NCBI RefSeq assembly: GCF_009674685.1
Contig: NZ_WKJI01000001.1
Location: forward strand, 124,001-188,000
Length of the DNA stretch: 64,000 nt
Source of the DNA: Pedobacter puniceum
GTDB lineage: Bacteria > Bacteroidota > Bacteroidia > Sphingobacteriales > Sphingobacteriaceae
Direction of reading: 5' to 3'
The position numbers were made by a program, and so were the translations under genes. Below, in pieces: positions 1 through 9,420 of this stretch. Below the pieces are notes generated by a model that worked only from the letters and a program-made list of their open reading frames with translations, was not told the DNA's origin and ran no database searches. The first letter of the stretch is position 1. Every line of letters begins with the position of its first letter.

Positions 1-1
1 A

Positions 2-1903
2 ACGATAAATAATCCTGCCGGCGTAAGCATGCGTAGTGGAGCTTTAGCTGTAAATGGTACTTTAGCTATACCAAATGGTTTCTTAGATATGGAGACCAAT
101 GCTTTAACCGTAGCTGCTGCCAATGGTTTTACAGGTACAGGTACTTTAAGAACGCAAAATACTTCTGCTAATCCTATATCGGCAGGGAAAAATTGGCCAG
201 GTACGGTAGAGTTTAATGCTAGCGGCAATCAAACCATTGTTTCAGGAACTTTTAATAACTTGACAGCCAGTACCGGTGGTACAAAAACAGTTTCTGGCGC
301 AGCAAATGTGACCAATACGCTTAGTGTAAATTCTCCGGCAATTTTAAATGCTAATGGTAATTTAACCTTACTGGCCAATGCAAATAGCAATGCTAACTTA
401 GCCGCGTTGAGCGGTTCTGCAGATGTTACAGGCGATGTAAATGTTCAGGTGTACTTATATGGTGTGCCTAGTGGCAGAACCAGAGGCACTAAAACCATGT
501 CTTCACCTATTAACGATAATTTAATTGCTGGGGCAAAAACCTTTGCGCAGCTTAAAAATTATATACCTATTACAGGACCCGGAAATACCGCCAATGGTTT
601 TGATTTAGGAGGTGCAGTAGATTTAAATGCGGTAACGCTCAATTTCTATAATGAACCAGCTGCACCAACAGTCTCTGCATTTACACCTGTACCAACATTG
701 GCTACTGCGGTAAGCCCAGGCACTGGTTTTTTAACTTTTTTTAGAGGGAATCGTGATAACATGTATACGAATCCTGGAAAATTGAATGCTCCTTTCCCTC
801 CTGCAGAAGATGTATTGTTAACCTTTACTGGCCCTATTAATAAAGGAAACATAGATGTTCCAATTGGTTTTACCAATTTTAGTCATAGTACTGATGGTTA
901 TTATGTGGCAGGTAATCCTTATCCTGCTACCATAGACTGGCATGAAGTAAGAAATGCTTCTTCTAATTTAAGCAGTACTATTCTTATTGTAACAGGTGGT
1001 AAACCCAATGCTACTTACAATGCCGTAGGGAATGTTTCTATAAATGGTGGCTCTAGGTATATACAGCCCGGTCAAGGTTTTTATGTACAAGCTTTAAGTG
1101 GTGGTGGTACTTTAAGATTCAGAGAGAATCAAAAGAATACCACAGAAGCACCAGCAAGGTTATTGTCTCAACCAAATGAAATTGTATATACCGATTTCGG
1201 AAACTTTAAGTTACCAAGTTCTACGCAAAACTTAAGTAAACAATTGAGATTTAGTTTGTCAAGTGCAGAATTCTCAGAAGAGGCCTTGGTTGTTTTTGAT
1301 GATGCTTTCACCAAACATGTAGATGAATATGATTCTAAGTACTTAGAAGGCTATAATATAAATTTAGCTACTTTATCTCCTAAGCATGAGCTTTTAGCCA
1401 TTAATTCAACTTCTAGCGTGGATACTTTAAACCTTTGGGTAAATGCTGAGGAAAGCAGTAAGATGACCCTCAAGTTTGGGAACTTAGAGGCTTTTGCAAA
1501 GCAAGATATCATATTATGGGATAAGTTGTTAAATAAAAGGCTTGCAATCCATAGCGGTTATAACTATGCTTTTACAATAGATAAAACCAATCCTGCTAGC
1601 TACGGATCTGACAGGTTAGCCTTATTATTTAAGGATGCCGGAAGTTTAGCTGAAGCTGTTAAGACCATAAAAGTTTTTCCTAATCCGGTAAAAGAAGAAT
1701 TAAGCGTAGATTTGGGTGGGCATCCCGCATTGGAAATATCTGTTCTTGATTTGAACGGAAGAACGATAAAAAATCTTACTTTTGTAGAAAACCAGGAAAT
1801 AAAAGTTAACGTATCTGATTTAAATAACGCACTTTATATCCTGCAAATTAAAAACAGAGATACCAAAGAAGTTATTTCTCATGTGAAGTTTGTGAAGAAC
1901 TAA
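2..1903 (+). CDS. Large secreted protein with type IX secretion (T9SS) sorting domain, 5'-truncated by window edge
   Basis: The reading frame is open from the first bases of the window, so the true start lies upstream and only the last 633 residues are seen. The visible N-terminal part is Gly/Asn/Thr-rich with repeats such as LNANGNLTL, as in Bacteroidota adhesin-like surface proteins. Roughly the last 80 residues form a T9SS type A sorting domain: it opens with KVFPNPV (about residue 555 of the visible part), contains VLDLNGRTIKNL and ends in VKFVKN. Such proteins cross the inner membrane by Sec and the outer membrane by the PorSS/T9SS machinery, where the tail is removed. No enzymatic motif was recognised. 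A small exported protein follows after 6 bp, so the two are probably co-transcribed. Secretion route is well supported; function is unknown. Confidence 0.85.
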   Translation, partial: TINNPAGVSMRSGALAVNGTLAIPNGFLDMETNALTVAAANGFTGTGTLRTQNTSANPISAGKNWPGTVEFNASGNQTIVSGTFNNLTASTGGTKTVSGAANVTNTLSVNSPAILNANGNLTLLANANSNANLAALSGSADVTGDVNVQVYLYGVPSGRTRGTKTMSSPINDNLIAGAKTFAQLKNYIPITGPGNTANGFDLGGAVDLNAVTLNFYNEPAAPTVSAFTPVPTLATAVSPGTGFLTFFRGNRDNMYTNPGKLNAPFPPAEDVLLTFTGPINKGNIDVPIGFTNFSHSTDGYYVAGNPYPATIDWHEVRNASSNLSSTILIVTGGKPNATYNAVGNVSINGGSRYIQPGQGFYVQALSGGGTLRFRENQKNTTEAPARLLSQPNEIVYTDFGNFKLPSSTQNLSKQLRFSLSSAEFSEEALVVFDDAFTKHVDEYDSKYLEGYNINLATLSPKHELLAINSTSSVDTLNLWVNAEESSKMTLKFGNLEAFAKQDIILWDKLLNKRLAIHSGYNYAFTIDKTNPASYGSDRLALLFKDAGSLAEAVKTIKVFPNPVKEELSVDLGGHPALEISVLDLNGRTIKNLTFVENQEIKVNVSDLNNALYILQIKNRDTKEVISHVKFVKN

Positions 1904-1909
1904 TATTTT

Positions 1910-2140
1910 ATGATCAAAAAGGCTCTCAACACTATTTTAACACTTGCTTTATTAGCAATGCCTTTATGGTCTTTTGCTCAGGATGACCCCTGTAACGACC
2001 CTTTTAATCCAAATCCAGATGACCCCGCCTGTGATCCAGATATTTATGTTCCAATAGATGGTGGTGTTTCTGCATTGCTTGTTGGTGGAATACTTTTGGG
2101 TGTTAGGGCTTACCGTAATAAGAAGACTAAAGATGAATAG
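1910..2140 (+). CDS. Small exported protein with PID-CTERM-like sorting tail
   Basis: 76 residues. A Sec signal peptide covers residues 1-23 (cleavage probably after SFA). It is followed by an acidic Asp/Pro/Asn stretch with two Cys (C28, C41). The C-terminus has the layout of an exosortase-type sorting signal: motif PID at 48-50, Gly-Gly, a hydrophobic helix at about 51-66 and a basic tail RAYRNKK. From memory such tails in Bacteroidota are named PID-CTERM; the partner enzyme is not in this window. It lies 6 bp after the T9SS protein gene, so it is likely translated from the same message. The mature part would be very short (about 25 residues). The domain call rests on motif layout only; it could instead be a simple bitopic membrane protein. 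Confidence 0.7.
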   Translation: MIKKALNTILTLALLAMPLWSFAQDDPCNDPFNPNPDDPACDPDIYVPIDGGVSALLVGGILLGVRAYRNKKTKDE

Positions 2141-2181
2141 TCTTTAAATTAATTATTAACTGTGTTGCTGAATCTACAATC

Positions 2182-3902
2182 TCATAGCGAGCAAAGCGAA
2201 GCTATAACAATCGCTTTGTCATAGCGAACACAGTAAAGCTATCACGATTGTTTTGTCATAGCGAGCAAAGCGAAGCTATCTCTTCACGCAAGGCTTTCCT
2301 ATAAGTATAATAAGAGAAGCCACGTTCCTCGCAGTGACAAACGCTTTGTCATATCGAGCAAAGCGAAGCTATCACGATCGCTTTGTCATAGCGAACCTAG
2401 TGAAGCTATCCCTTCATGCAAAGCTTTCCTATAAGTATAATAAGAGAAGCCACGTTCCTCGTAACGTTTTGTCATAGCGAACGTAGTGAAGCTATCTCTT
2501 CATGCAAGGCTATCCCTATAAGCATAATAAGAGAAGCAACGTTTTGTCATAGCGAACCTAATGAAGCTATCCCTTCATGCAAGGCTATCCCTATAGCATT
2601 ATAAGAGAAGCCACGTTCCTCGCAGTGACAAAGGCTTTGTCATAGCGAACGTAGTGAAGCTATCTCTTCATACAAGACTATCCCTATAGCATTATAATAG
2701 ACTGCCACGTTCCTCGCAGTGACAAACGTTTTGTCATAGCGAGCAAAGCGAAGCTATCACGATCGCTTTGTCATATCGAGCAAAGCGAAGCTATCTCTTC
2801 ACGCAAGGCTTTCCTATAAGTATAATAAGAGAAGCCACGTTCCTCGTAACGTTTTGTCATAGCGAATGTAATGAAGCTATCCCTTCATGCAAGGCTATCC
2901 CTATAGCATTATAAGAGAAGCCACGTTCCTCGCAACGTTTTGTCATAGCGAACACAGTAAAGCTATCACGATTGTTTTGTCATAGCGAACGTAGTGAAGC
3001 TATCTCTTCATACAAGACTATCCCTATAGCATTATAAGAGAAGCCACGTTCCTCGCAGTGACAAACGTTTTGTCATAGCGAACGTAGTGAAGCTATCCCT
3101 TCATGCAAGGCTATCCCTATAGCATTATAAGAGAAGCCACGTTCCTCGCAACGTTTTGTCATAGCGAACACAGTAAAGCTATCACGATTGTTTTGTCATA
3201 GCGAACATAGTGAAGCTATCTCTTCATACAAGAATATCCCTATAGCATTATAATAGACTGCCACGTTCCTCGCAGTGACAAACGCTTTGTCATATCGAGC
3301 AAAGCGAAGCTATCTCTTCATACAAGACTATCCCTATAGCATTATAATAGACTGCCACGTTCCTCGCAGTGACAAACGCTTTGTCATAGCGAATGTAATG
3401 AAGCTATCCCTTCATGCAAAGCTATCCCTATAAGCATTACGAGAGAAGCCACGTTCCTCGCAGTGACAAACGCTTTGTCATATCGAGTAAAGCGAAGCTA
3501 TCACGATTATTTTGTCATAGCGAACGTAGTGAAGCTATCTCTTCATGCAAGGCTATCCCTATAGCATTATAATAGACTGCCACGTTCCTCGCAGTGACAA
3601 ACGCTTTGTCATAGCGAACACAGTAAAGCTATCACGATTGTTTTGTCATAGCGAACATAGTGAAGCTATCTCTTCATACAAGACTATCCCTATAGCATTA
3701 TAATAGACTGCCACGTTTCTCGCAGTGACAAACGCTTTGTCATATCGAGCAAAGCGAAGCTATCACGATTATTTTGTCATAGCGAACGTAGTGAAGCTAT
3801 CCCTTCATGCAAAGCTTTCCTATAAGTATAATAAGAGAAGCCACGTTCCTCGCAGTGACAAACACTTTGTTATAGCAAACACAATGAAGCTATCTCACCA
3901 CA
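2182..3902 (+). repeat. Array of about 25 copies of a palindromic intergenic repeat
   Basis: A gene-free stretch filled with variants of CATAGCGARCRNAGYGAAGCTATC, each preceded by TTTGT. Many copies continue through TTCATGCAAGGCTATCC and end in CCACGTTCCTCGCAGTGACAAA, giving a unit of about 90 bp whose ends TTTGTCA and TGACAAA are inverted repeats. Shorter spacers of about 37 bp also occur, which suggests nested or recombined copies. The layout is that of a REP/MITE-like element related to the common bacterial repeat reading GTCATTGCGAG...AATGACAA. The last copy (about 3870) is degenerate. ORFs across it, such as one reading CHSERSEAIS, are translations of the repeat, not genes. Confidence 0.9.
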
Positions 3903-4005
3903 TAAGTTATAGCTGTTGCATTTGTGTAAATCATGAGCAAAATATAGGTTAGATATTGATTATTGAAATTAAAATCCTTTGCTTTGAGCTAAATTGTTAA
4001 TACAC

Positions 4006-4755
4006 ATGCTCATCAGTATCCTAACATCCACATATAATTCTGCTACTCATATTGAAGATGCATTAAATTCTTTTTTAATACAATCGTATCAAGAAAAAGA
4101 GTTGGTGGTGATTGATGGCGCTTCTCAAGATGATACCTGTGCAAAGGTAAAGGCTCTGGTGGAGGGACAAGTCTTTCAATTAATTTCTGAACCCGATCAA
4201 GGAATTTACGATGCACTTAATAAGGGGATCCAAATAGCAAAGGGGGATGTTATCGGAATTTTGCATTCTGATGATGTTTTTGCAAGTACCGATGTTTTGA
4301 GAAAAGTAGCTATAGCATTTGAACAAGATGAAACACTTATGGCTGTTTATGGTGATTTGCAGTACGTAAAAAGAGAAAATAAAGATGAAGTCATCAGAAA
4401 TTGGATTGCAGGAACCTCTAGTATGGAAAAATTAAACTGGGGTTGGATGCCACCTCATCCAACTTTATTTATCCGTAAGACATGTTTTCTAAAATATGGA
4501 GCTTATGATTTGCAATACCGTTCAGCAGCTGATTATGATTTAATTTTAAGATTCTTATATCGGTATCAAATAAAAACAGCTTATCTTCCTGAGGTTATGG
4601 TTAAAATGAGGGTAGGAGGAACCAGTAATGTTTCCTTTAAAAATCGGTGGAGAGCTAATCAGGAAGACAGGCGAGCTATGAAAGTAAATGGCATTTCATT
4701 TCCATTCTTTGCATCATTATGGAAACCTTTGCGAAAATTAAGACAGTTTTTATAA
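4006..4755 (+). CDS. Glycosyltransferase family 2
   Basis: 249 residues, a single GT-A domain. The N-terminus ISILTSTYN is the usual first beta strand. DGASQDDT (37-44) and SEPDQGIYDALNKG (61-74) bind the nucleotide sugar, and HSDD (87-90) supplies the DXD-type metal site. MPPHPTLFIRK and SAADYDLILRF are typical of WcaA-like enzymes of surface polysaccharide synthesis. It would transfer one sugar from an NDP-sugar to a lipid-linked glycan at the cytoplasmic face; the sugar cannot be read from sequence. I use the ATG at 4006; a TTG at 3994 is in frame but adds only LLIH. A sugar-phosphate transferase gene follows 37 bp downstream, which fits a glycan assembly remnant. There is no transmembrane segment. 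Confidence 0.88.
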   Translation: MLISILTSTYNSATHIEDALNSFLIQSYQEKELVVIDGASQDDTCAKVKALVEGQVFQLISEPDQGIYDALNKGIQIAKGDVIGILHSDDVFASTDVLRKVAIAFEQDETLMAVYGDLQYVKRENKDEVIRNWIAGTSSMEKLNWGWMPPHPTLFIRKTCFLKYGAYDLQYRSAADYDLILRFLYRYQIKTAYLPEVMVKMRVGGTSNVSFKNRWRANQEDRRAMKVNGISFPFFASLWKPLRKLRQFL

Positions 4756-4792
4756 TATTGATTATATTTATATCGCTTTAATACATGATGTT

Positions 4793-5890
4793 TTGATTCT
4801 GGATATCCACAACTTTTATTTTATAGCTATTATTTTAATGTCAGGATTTGTGAGCCTTGCAGCAATTCCGTCTATTATGTTTATAGCCAGAGAGCGTAAG
4901 CTTTATGATGATTTTCATCAGGAACGTAAAACGCATGAAACGGGTATATCAAGATTGGGCGGGGTTGGTATTTTTTGTAGTTTTACGATTATCTCACTTT
5001 TATTTGCTAAACATGATGCTGTTTTACCTACCAATATTTTATTAACAGCCTGTATCATGTTATTTGCTGTAGGTTTAAAAGATGACCTAGCAGGTGCTGG
5101 TCCAAGTACCAAGTTTTTCATCCAATTTTTAGTAGCTGCTATTCTTGTGTTTCTAGGCGATGTGCGTTTAACCAGTATGTATGGTATTTTAGGTATTCAA
5201 GAAATCGACTTTTTTACCAGTTCTGTATTATCCATTACTACCATTATGTTTATGGTAAATGCTTTTAATTTGATAGATGGCATAGATGGTTTGGCAGGCA
5301 CCTTGGGTTTAATTGTGAATTTAACTTTCGGTATCATGTTTCTTCATATGGAACAAAAAGAATTAGCTACCCTTGCTTTTAGTATGGTAGGGGCTTTAGC
5401 AGGTTTTCTTTACTTTAATTATACACCTTCACGCATTTTCATGGGAGATACTGGTAGCTTACTGATTGGATTAATCTCGGTGGTTTTAGGAATTAAATTT
5501 ATCGAATTGAATAAGATTGGTTATGAGCAGATTTCACCTGTATTTATATCAGCACCTGCTACCGCAGTAGCTGTTTTAATTATTCCCTTGTTTGATACAG
5601 TTAGAGTTTTTACTTTAAGAGTCATTCAAAGAAAATCGCCATTTCAGGCAGATAGAAACCATATTCACCATCGTATCCTATCTTTAGGTTTTACACATTT
5701 GCAAGCCACATTTATCATCGTGTTAACCAATTTATTATTTATCTACCTCGTTTTAATATTAAGAGAATGGGGTAATTTTACTTTGATTTTTGTTTTCCTA
5801 GGGATTTGTATTTTAATCAATTGGATAACGACTGTTCTAATACGCATCAAGTTTAGAAGAGATTTTAAACTAGACTATTTCTGGAAGTAG
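4793..5890 (+). CDS. WecA/WbpL-like undecaprenyl-phosphate sugar-1-phosphate transferase (MraY family, GT4)
   Basis: 365 residues with about ten hydrophobic segments. Family motifs: LKDDLAGAGPSTKF (catalytic Asp pair at 97-98), FNLIDGIDGLAG (158-169), FMGDTGS (216-222) and HIHH (about 288-291), which together define the polyprenyl-phosphate HexNAc-1-phosphate transferases. It starts a lipid-linked glycan by loading a sugar-1-phosphate on undecaprenyl phosphate in the inner membrane, so it belongs with the upstream GT2. The start is uncertain: ATGs just upstream are out of frame or followed by a stop. TTG at 4793 keeps the first membrane helix; the next in-frame ATG, before SGFVSLAA, would cut into it. 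WecA-like (GlcNAc) and WbpL-like (FucNAc/QuiNAc) roles cannot be told apart. Confidence 0.88.
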   Translation: MILDIHNFYFIAIILMSGFVSLAAIPSIMFIARERKLYDDFHQERKTHETGISRLGGVGIFCSFTIISLLFAKHDAVLPTNILLTACIMLFAVGLKDDLAGAGPSTKFFIQFLVAAILVFLGDVRLTSMYGILGIQEIDFFTSSVLSITTIMFMVNAFNLIDGIDGLAGTLGLIVNLTFGIMFLHMEQKELATLAFSMVGALAGFLYFNYTPSRIFMGDTGSLLIGLISVVLGIKFIELNKIGYEQISPVFISAPATAVAVLIIPLFDTVRVFTLRVIQRKSPFQADRNHIHHRILSLGFTHLQATFIIVLTNLLFIYLVLILREWGNFTLIFVFLGICILINWITTVLIRIKFRRDFKLDYFWK

Positions 5891-5969
5891 GAGGTTTTTT
5901 CTCTTTATATTTTACTTGTTACGCTTCCAAATTTTGAAATAGGTATATATTATTTTAAAAATTGTAGTT

Positions 5970-7064
5970 AATGCATTTGCAAGGTGTCCCCCTTTAGAGG
6001 GGGCGAAGGGGGAGGCTCTTACCACTATTCAGGCATCTTTCTACTTGGTACTTTTTACTTTCTACTCAGAATATCCTCCCTCTTTGATTCTCCCTCCAGA
6101 GGGAGACACTAGCGGCATAATTACAAAGTTGATGAATCTTCCTACTCCGTACTTTTTACTTACTACTTTTAAAAACCCATTTGCAAGGTATCCCCTTTAG
6201 AGGGGGCGAAGGGGGAGGAAGAAAGACAGTCTGTATTCCTCCCTCTTTGATTCTCCCTCCAGAGGGAGACACTAGCGGCATAATTACAAAGTTGATGAAT
6301 CTTCCTACTCTGTACTTTTTACTTACTACTTTTAAAAACCCATTTGCAAGGTGTCCCCCTTTAGAGGGGGCGAAGGGGGAGGCTCTTACCACTATTCAGG
6401 CATCTTTCTACTTGGTACTTTTTACTTTCTACTCAGAATATCCTCCCTCTTTGATTCTCCCTCCAGAGGGAGACACTAGCGGCATAATTACAAAGTTGAT
6501 GAATCTTCCTACTCCGTACTTTTTACTTACTACTTTAAAAACCCGTTTGGAAGGTGTCCCCCTTTAGAGGGGGTGCAGGGGGAGGAAGAAAGACAGTCAG
6601 TATTCCTCCCTCTTTGATTCTCCCTCCAGAGGGAGACACTAGCGGCATAGTTACAAAGTTGATGAATCTTCCTACTCTGTACTTTTTACTTTTAAAAACC
6701 CATTTGCAAGGTATCCCCCTTTAGAGGGGGTGCAGGGGGAGGAAGAAAGACAGTCTGTATTCCTCCCTCTTTGATTCTCCCTCCAGAGGGAGACACTAGC
6801 GGCATAATTACAAAGTTGATGAATCTTTCTACTCCGTACTTTTTACTTACTACTTTAAAAACCCGTTTGGAAGGTGTCCCCCTTTAGAGGGGGTGCAGGG
6901 GGAGGAAGAAAGACAGTCAGTATTCCTCCCTCTTTGATTCTCCCTCCAGAGGGAGACACTAGCGGCATAGTTACAAAGTTGATGAATCTTCCTACTCTGT
7001 ACTTTTTACTTTTAAAAACCCATTTGCAAGGTATCCCCCTCATTGAGGGGGTGAAGGGGGAGGG
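5970..7064 (+). repeat. Tandem repeat array A (about 7 units of about 160 and 205 bp)
   Basis: Units begin near 5977, 6182, 6346, 6549, 6707, 6868 and 7026. Each has GCAAGGTRTCCCCCTTTAG, AGGGGGYGMAGGGGGAGG, a variable spacer, CCTCCCTCTTTGATTCTCC, CTCCAGAGGGAGACACTAGC, a stretch ending in TGATGAATCTTCCTACTC, and GTACTTTTTACTTACTAC. Two G/C-rich hairpins (CCCCCTTTAGAGGGGG and CTCCCTCCAGAGGGAG) recur per unit. The 205-bp form carries a spacer with CTATTCAGGCATCTTTCTAC, and the 160-bp form one with AAGACAGTCTGTATT. Both strands give ORFs (PPSLILPPEGD on +, SPSGGRIKEGG on -) that only reflect the repeat. No gene is supported here. Confidence 0.9.
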
Positions 7065-7074
7065 AAATTAAAAT

Positions 7075-7130
7075 AGCCGATACAATCGTTACCCCATTCT
7101 AAGCCCTCGTTACAAACGAGCGCAAGATGA
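7075..7130 (+). repeat. Dispersed palindromic repeat, copy 1 (CTCGTTACAAACGAG core)
   Basis: A 56-bp block starting AGCCGATACAATCGTTACC and ending in CGCAAGATGA. At 7106-7120 it contains the hairpin CTCGTT-ACA-AACGAG. Nearly identical copies lie at 9101-9156 and 9365-9420, a degenerate one at 9836-9889, and a further copy near 33671-33716. Confidence 0.85.
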
Positions 7131-7184
7131 ACTATTATATTCCATTTTGATAAATAGGCCTAAATATCCAGCTCCTTTCAACTT

Positions 7185-7255
7185 ATAACTTTCCACTTTT
7201 AACCTTCCACTTATAACCTTCCACTTTCAACTTTCCATTCTCCATCCCCATAATC
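7185..7255 (+). repeat. Low-complexity pyrimidine-rich tract of degenerate 13-16-bp repeats
   Basis: Loosely repeated phrases ACTTATAACTTTCCACTT, AACCTTCCACTT and AACTTTCCA fill the space before the antiterminator gene. A related tract precedes 17720. No gene or clear regulatory site was seen; it is simple sequence. Confidence 0.6.
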
Positions 7256-7300
7256 CATTCTTTTCTATTATCTTTAACACCTATTATTCCATAGCCTAGT

Positions 7301-7816
7301 ATGTCTAAATTAGATGAACTTTATCGTTGGTATCCAGTGTATACTCATCCAAGAAGTGAGAAGAAAACAGCGGATAGCCTTATTAAAAGAGGAATTCAGG
7401 TATACTTACCTTTACAAAAAACTTTAAAGCAGTGGAGTGATAGGAAGAAGTGGGTAGAGGAGCCGCTGTTTAAGTCTTATTTATTTGTTCACATATCTAA
7501 TAAAGAGTACGACCAAGTTATTCAAACCTATGGTGTGGTTAGATTCATTTATTTCTCGAGACAAATTGCCAGTATCCCTGATAAGCAAATCCAAATGTTG
7601 CAAAATTATTTAAGTGGACAAGCAGATCCTGAAATTACCTTTGAGCAATTAGAAAAAGGACAAAAAGTTAAGATTATCTCAGGAAAGCTAAAAGGGTATG
7701 AAGCAGAACTGATATCGTGGAAACAACAACAAAGAGTGATATTACGCTTGGATGCTTTAGGTCAGTCTTTAATTCTGAAGATAAGTGCCGCCGATGTTAT
7801 TCCTGTTTTTGATTGA
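7301..7816 (+). CDS. UpxY-family (NusG-like) transcription antiterminator
   Basis: 171 residues. The NusG N-terminal domain spans about 8-110: it opens with WYPVYTHPRSEKK, then has GIQVYLPL and KKWVEEPLFKSYLFV, the signature of the specialised NusG paralogs called UpxY in Bacteroides. A KOW motif follows (LEKGQKVKIISGKLKGYEAE, about 115-134). These proteins bind RNA polymerase at the leader of one polysaccharide operon and prevent early termination. Normally the gene is first in the operon it controls. Here it lies downstream of two glycan genes, is enclosed by repeat arrays, and is followed by a hairpin and then by prfC on the other strand, so its target is not evident. Start ATG at 7301 fits the family. 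Confidence 0.9.
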   Translation: MSKLDELYRWYPVYTHPRSEKKTADSLIKRGIQVYLPLQKTLKQWSDRKKWVEEPLFKSYLFVHISNKEYDQVIQTYGVVRFIYFSRQIASIPDKQIQMLQNYLSGQADPEITFEQLEKGQKVKIISGKLKGYEAELISWKQQQRVILRLDALGQSLILKISAADVIPVFD

Positions 7817-7827
7817 GATTTCTAATC

Positions 7828-7856
7828 TATAGCCCAAGGTTTAAACTTGGGCTATA
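7828..7856 (+). terminator. Perfect 11-bp stem-loop after the antiterminator gene
   Basis: TATAGCCCAAG, a 7-nt loop, then CTTGGGCTATA, 11 bp after the stop codon and followed by AAATATTATTATTTT. A decayed copy (TATAGCCCAAGGTTTAAA) lies near 17545, so this may be a dispersed repeat that serves as terminator. Confidence 0.65.
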
Positions 7857-9100
7857 AAATATTATTATTTTAAAGGTTACTCAATCTATCTACGCTGTAC
7901 TTTTTACTTAAAAATCCTCCCTCTTTGATTCTCCCTCCAGAGGGAGACACTAGCGGCATAATTACAAACGTGATGAATCTTCCTACTCTGTACTTTTTAC
8001 TTACTACTTTTTAAAAAAAACCATTTGCAAGGTGTCCCCCTTTAGAGGGGGTGCAGGGGGAGGAAAAAAGACAGTCTGTATTCCTCCCTCTTTGATTCTC
8101 CCTCCAGAGGGAGACACTAGCGGCATAATTACAAAGTTGATGAATCTTTCTACTCCGTACTTTTTACTTACTACTTTTAAAAACCCATTTGCAAGGTATC
8201 CCCCTTTAGAGGGGTGCAGGGGGAGGAAAAAAGACAGTCTGTATTCCTCTCTCTTTGATTCTCCCTCTAGAGGGAGACACTAGCGGCATAATTACAAAGT
8301 TGATGAATCTTCCTACTCTGTACTTTTTACTTACTACTTTTTAAAAACCCATTTGCAAGGTATCCCCCTTTAGAGGGGGCGAAGGGGGAGGGAAAGGCAG
8401 TCTGTATTCCTCCCTCTTTGATTCTCCCTCCAGAGGGAGACACTAGCGGCATAATTACAAAGTTGATGAATCTTCCTACTCTGTACTTTTTACTTACTAC
8501 TTTTTAAAAACCCATTTGCAAGGTATCCCCCTTTAGAGGGGGTGCAGGGGGAGGAAAAAAGACAGTCAGTATTCCTCCCTCTTTGATTCTCCCTCCAGAG
8601 GGAGACACTAGCGGCATAATTACAAAGTTGATGAATCTTCCTACTCTGTACTTTTTACTTACTACTTTTAAAAACCCATTTGCAAGGTATCCCCCTTTAG
8701 AGGGGGTGCAGGGGGAGGCTCTTACCACTATTCAGGCATCTTTCTACTTGGTACTTTTTACTTTCTACTCAGAATATCCTCCCTCTTTGATTCTCCCTCC
8801 AGAGGGAGACACTAGTGGCATAATTACAAAGTTGATGAATCTTCCTACTCTGTACTTTTTACTTACTACTTTTAAAAAAAAAACATTTGCAAGGTGTCTC
8901 CCTTTAGAGGGGGTGCAGGGGGAGGAAGAAAGACAGTCTGTATTCCTCCCTCTTTGATTCTCCCTCTAGAGGGAGACACTAGCGGCATAATTACAAAGTT
9001 GATGAATCTTTCTACTCCGTACTTTTTACTTACTACTTTTTAAAAAACCATTTGCAAGGTATCCCCCTTTAGAGGGGGCGAAGGGGGAGGAAAATAAAAT

Positions 9101-9156
9101 AACCGATACAATCGTTACCCCATTCTAAGCCCTCGTTACAAACGAGCGCAAGATGA
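9101..9156 (+). repeat. Dispersed palindromic repeat, copy 2
   Basis: Same block as at 7075-7130, with the hairpin CTCGTTACAAACGAG at 9132-9146, here nested inside tandem array B. Confidence 0.85.
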
Positions 9157-9364
9157 CCACTATTCAGGCATCTTTCTACTTGGTACTTTTTACTTTCTAC
9201 TCAGAATATCCTCCCTCTTTGATTCTCCCTCCAGAGGGAGACACTAGTGGCATAATTACAAAGTTGATGAATCTTCCTACTCTGTACTTTTTACTTACTA
9301 CTTTTAAAAACCCATTTGCAAGGTATCCCCCTTTAGAGGGGGCGAAGGGGGAGGAAAATAAAAT

Positions 9365-9420
9365 AACCGATACAATCGTTACCCCATTCTAAGCCCTCGT
9401 TACAAACGAGCGCAAGATGA
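9365..9420 (+). repeat. Dispersed palindromic repeat, copy 3
   Basis: Hairpin CTCGTTACAAACGAG at 9396-9410. It is 264 bp after copy 2, so it was duplicated together with the tandem unit. Confidence 0.85.

Noticed and set aside
2416-3952. ORFs of 62-75 codons in the first repeat array (for example one with CHSERSEAIS)
   Set aside because: They translate the palindromic repeat unit itself; several units give the same peptide and there is no start context or domain.
6549-6707. Terminator or riboswitch call for each G/C-rich hairpin in the tandem repeats
   Set aside because: CCCCCTTTAGAGGGGG and CTCCCTCCAGAGGGAG are part of the repeat unit, occur in series and mostly lack a T-run; they were left as repeat structure.
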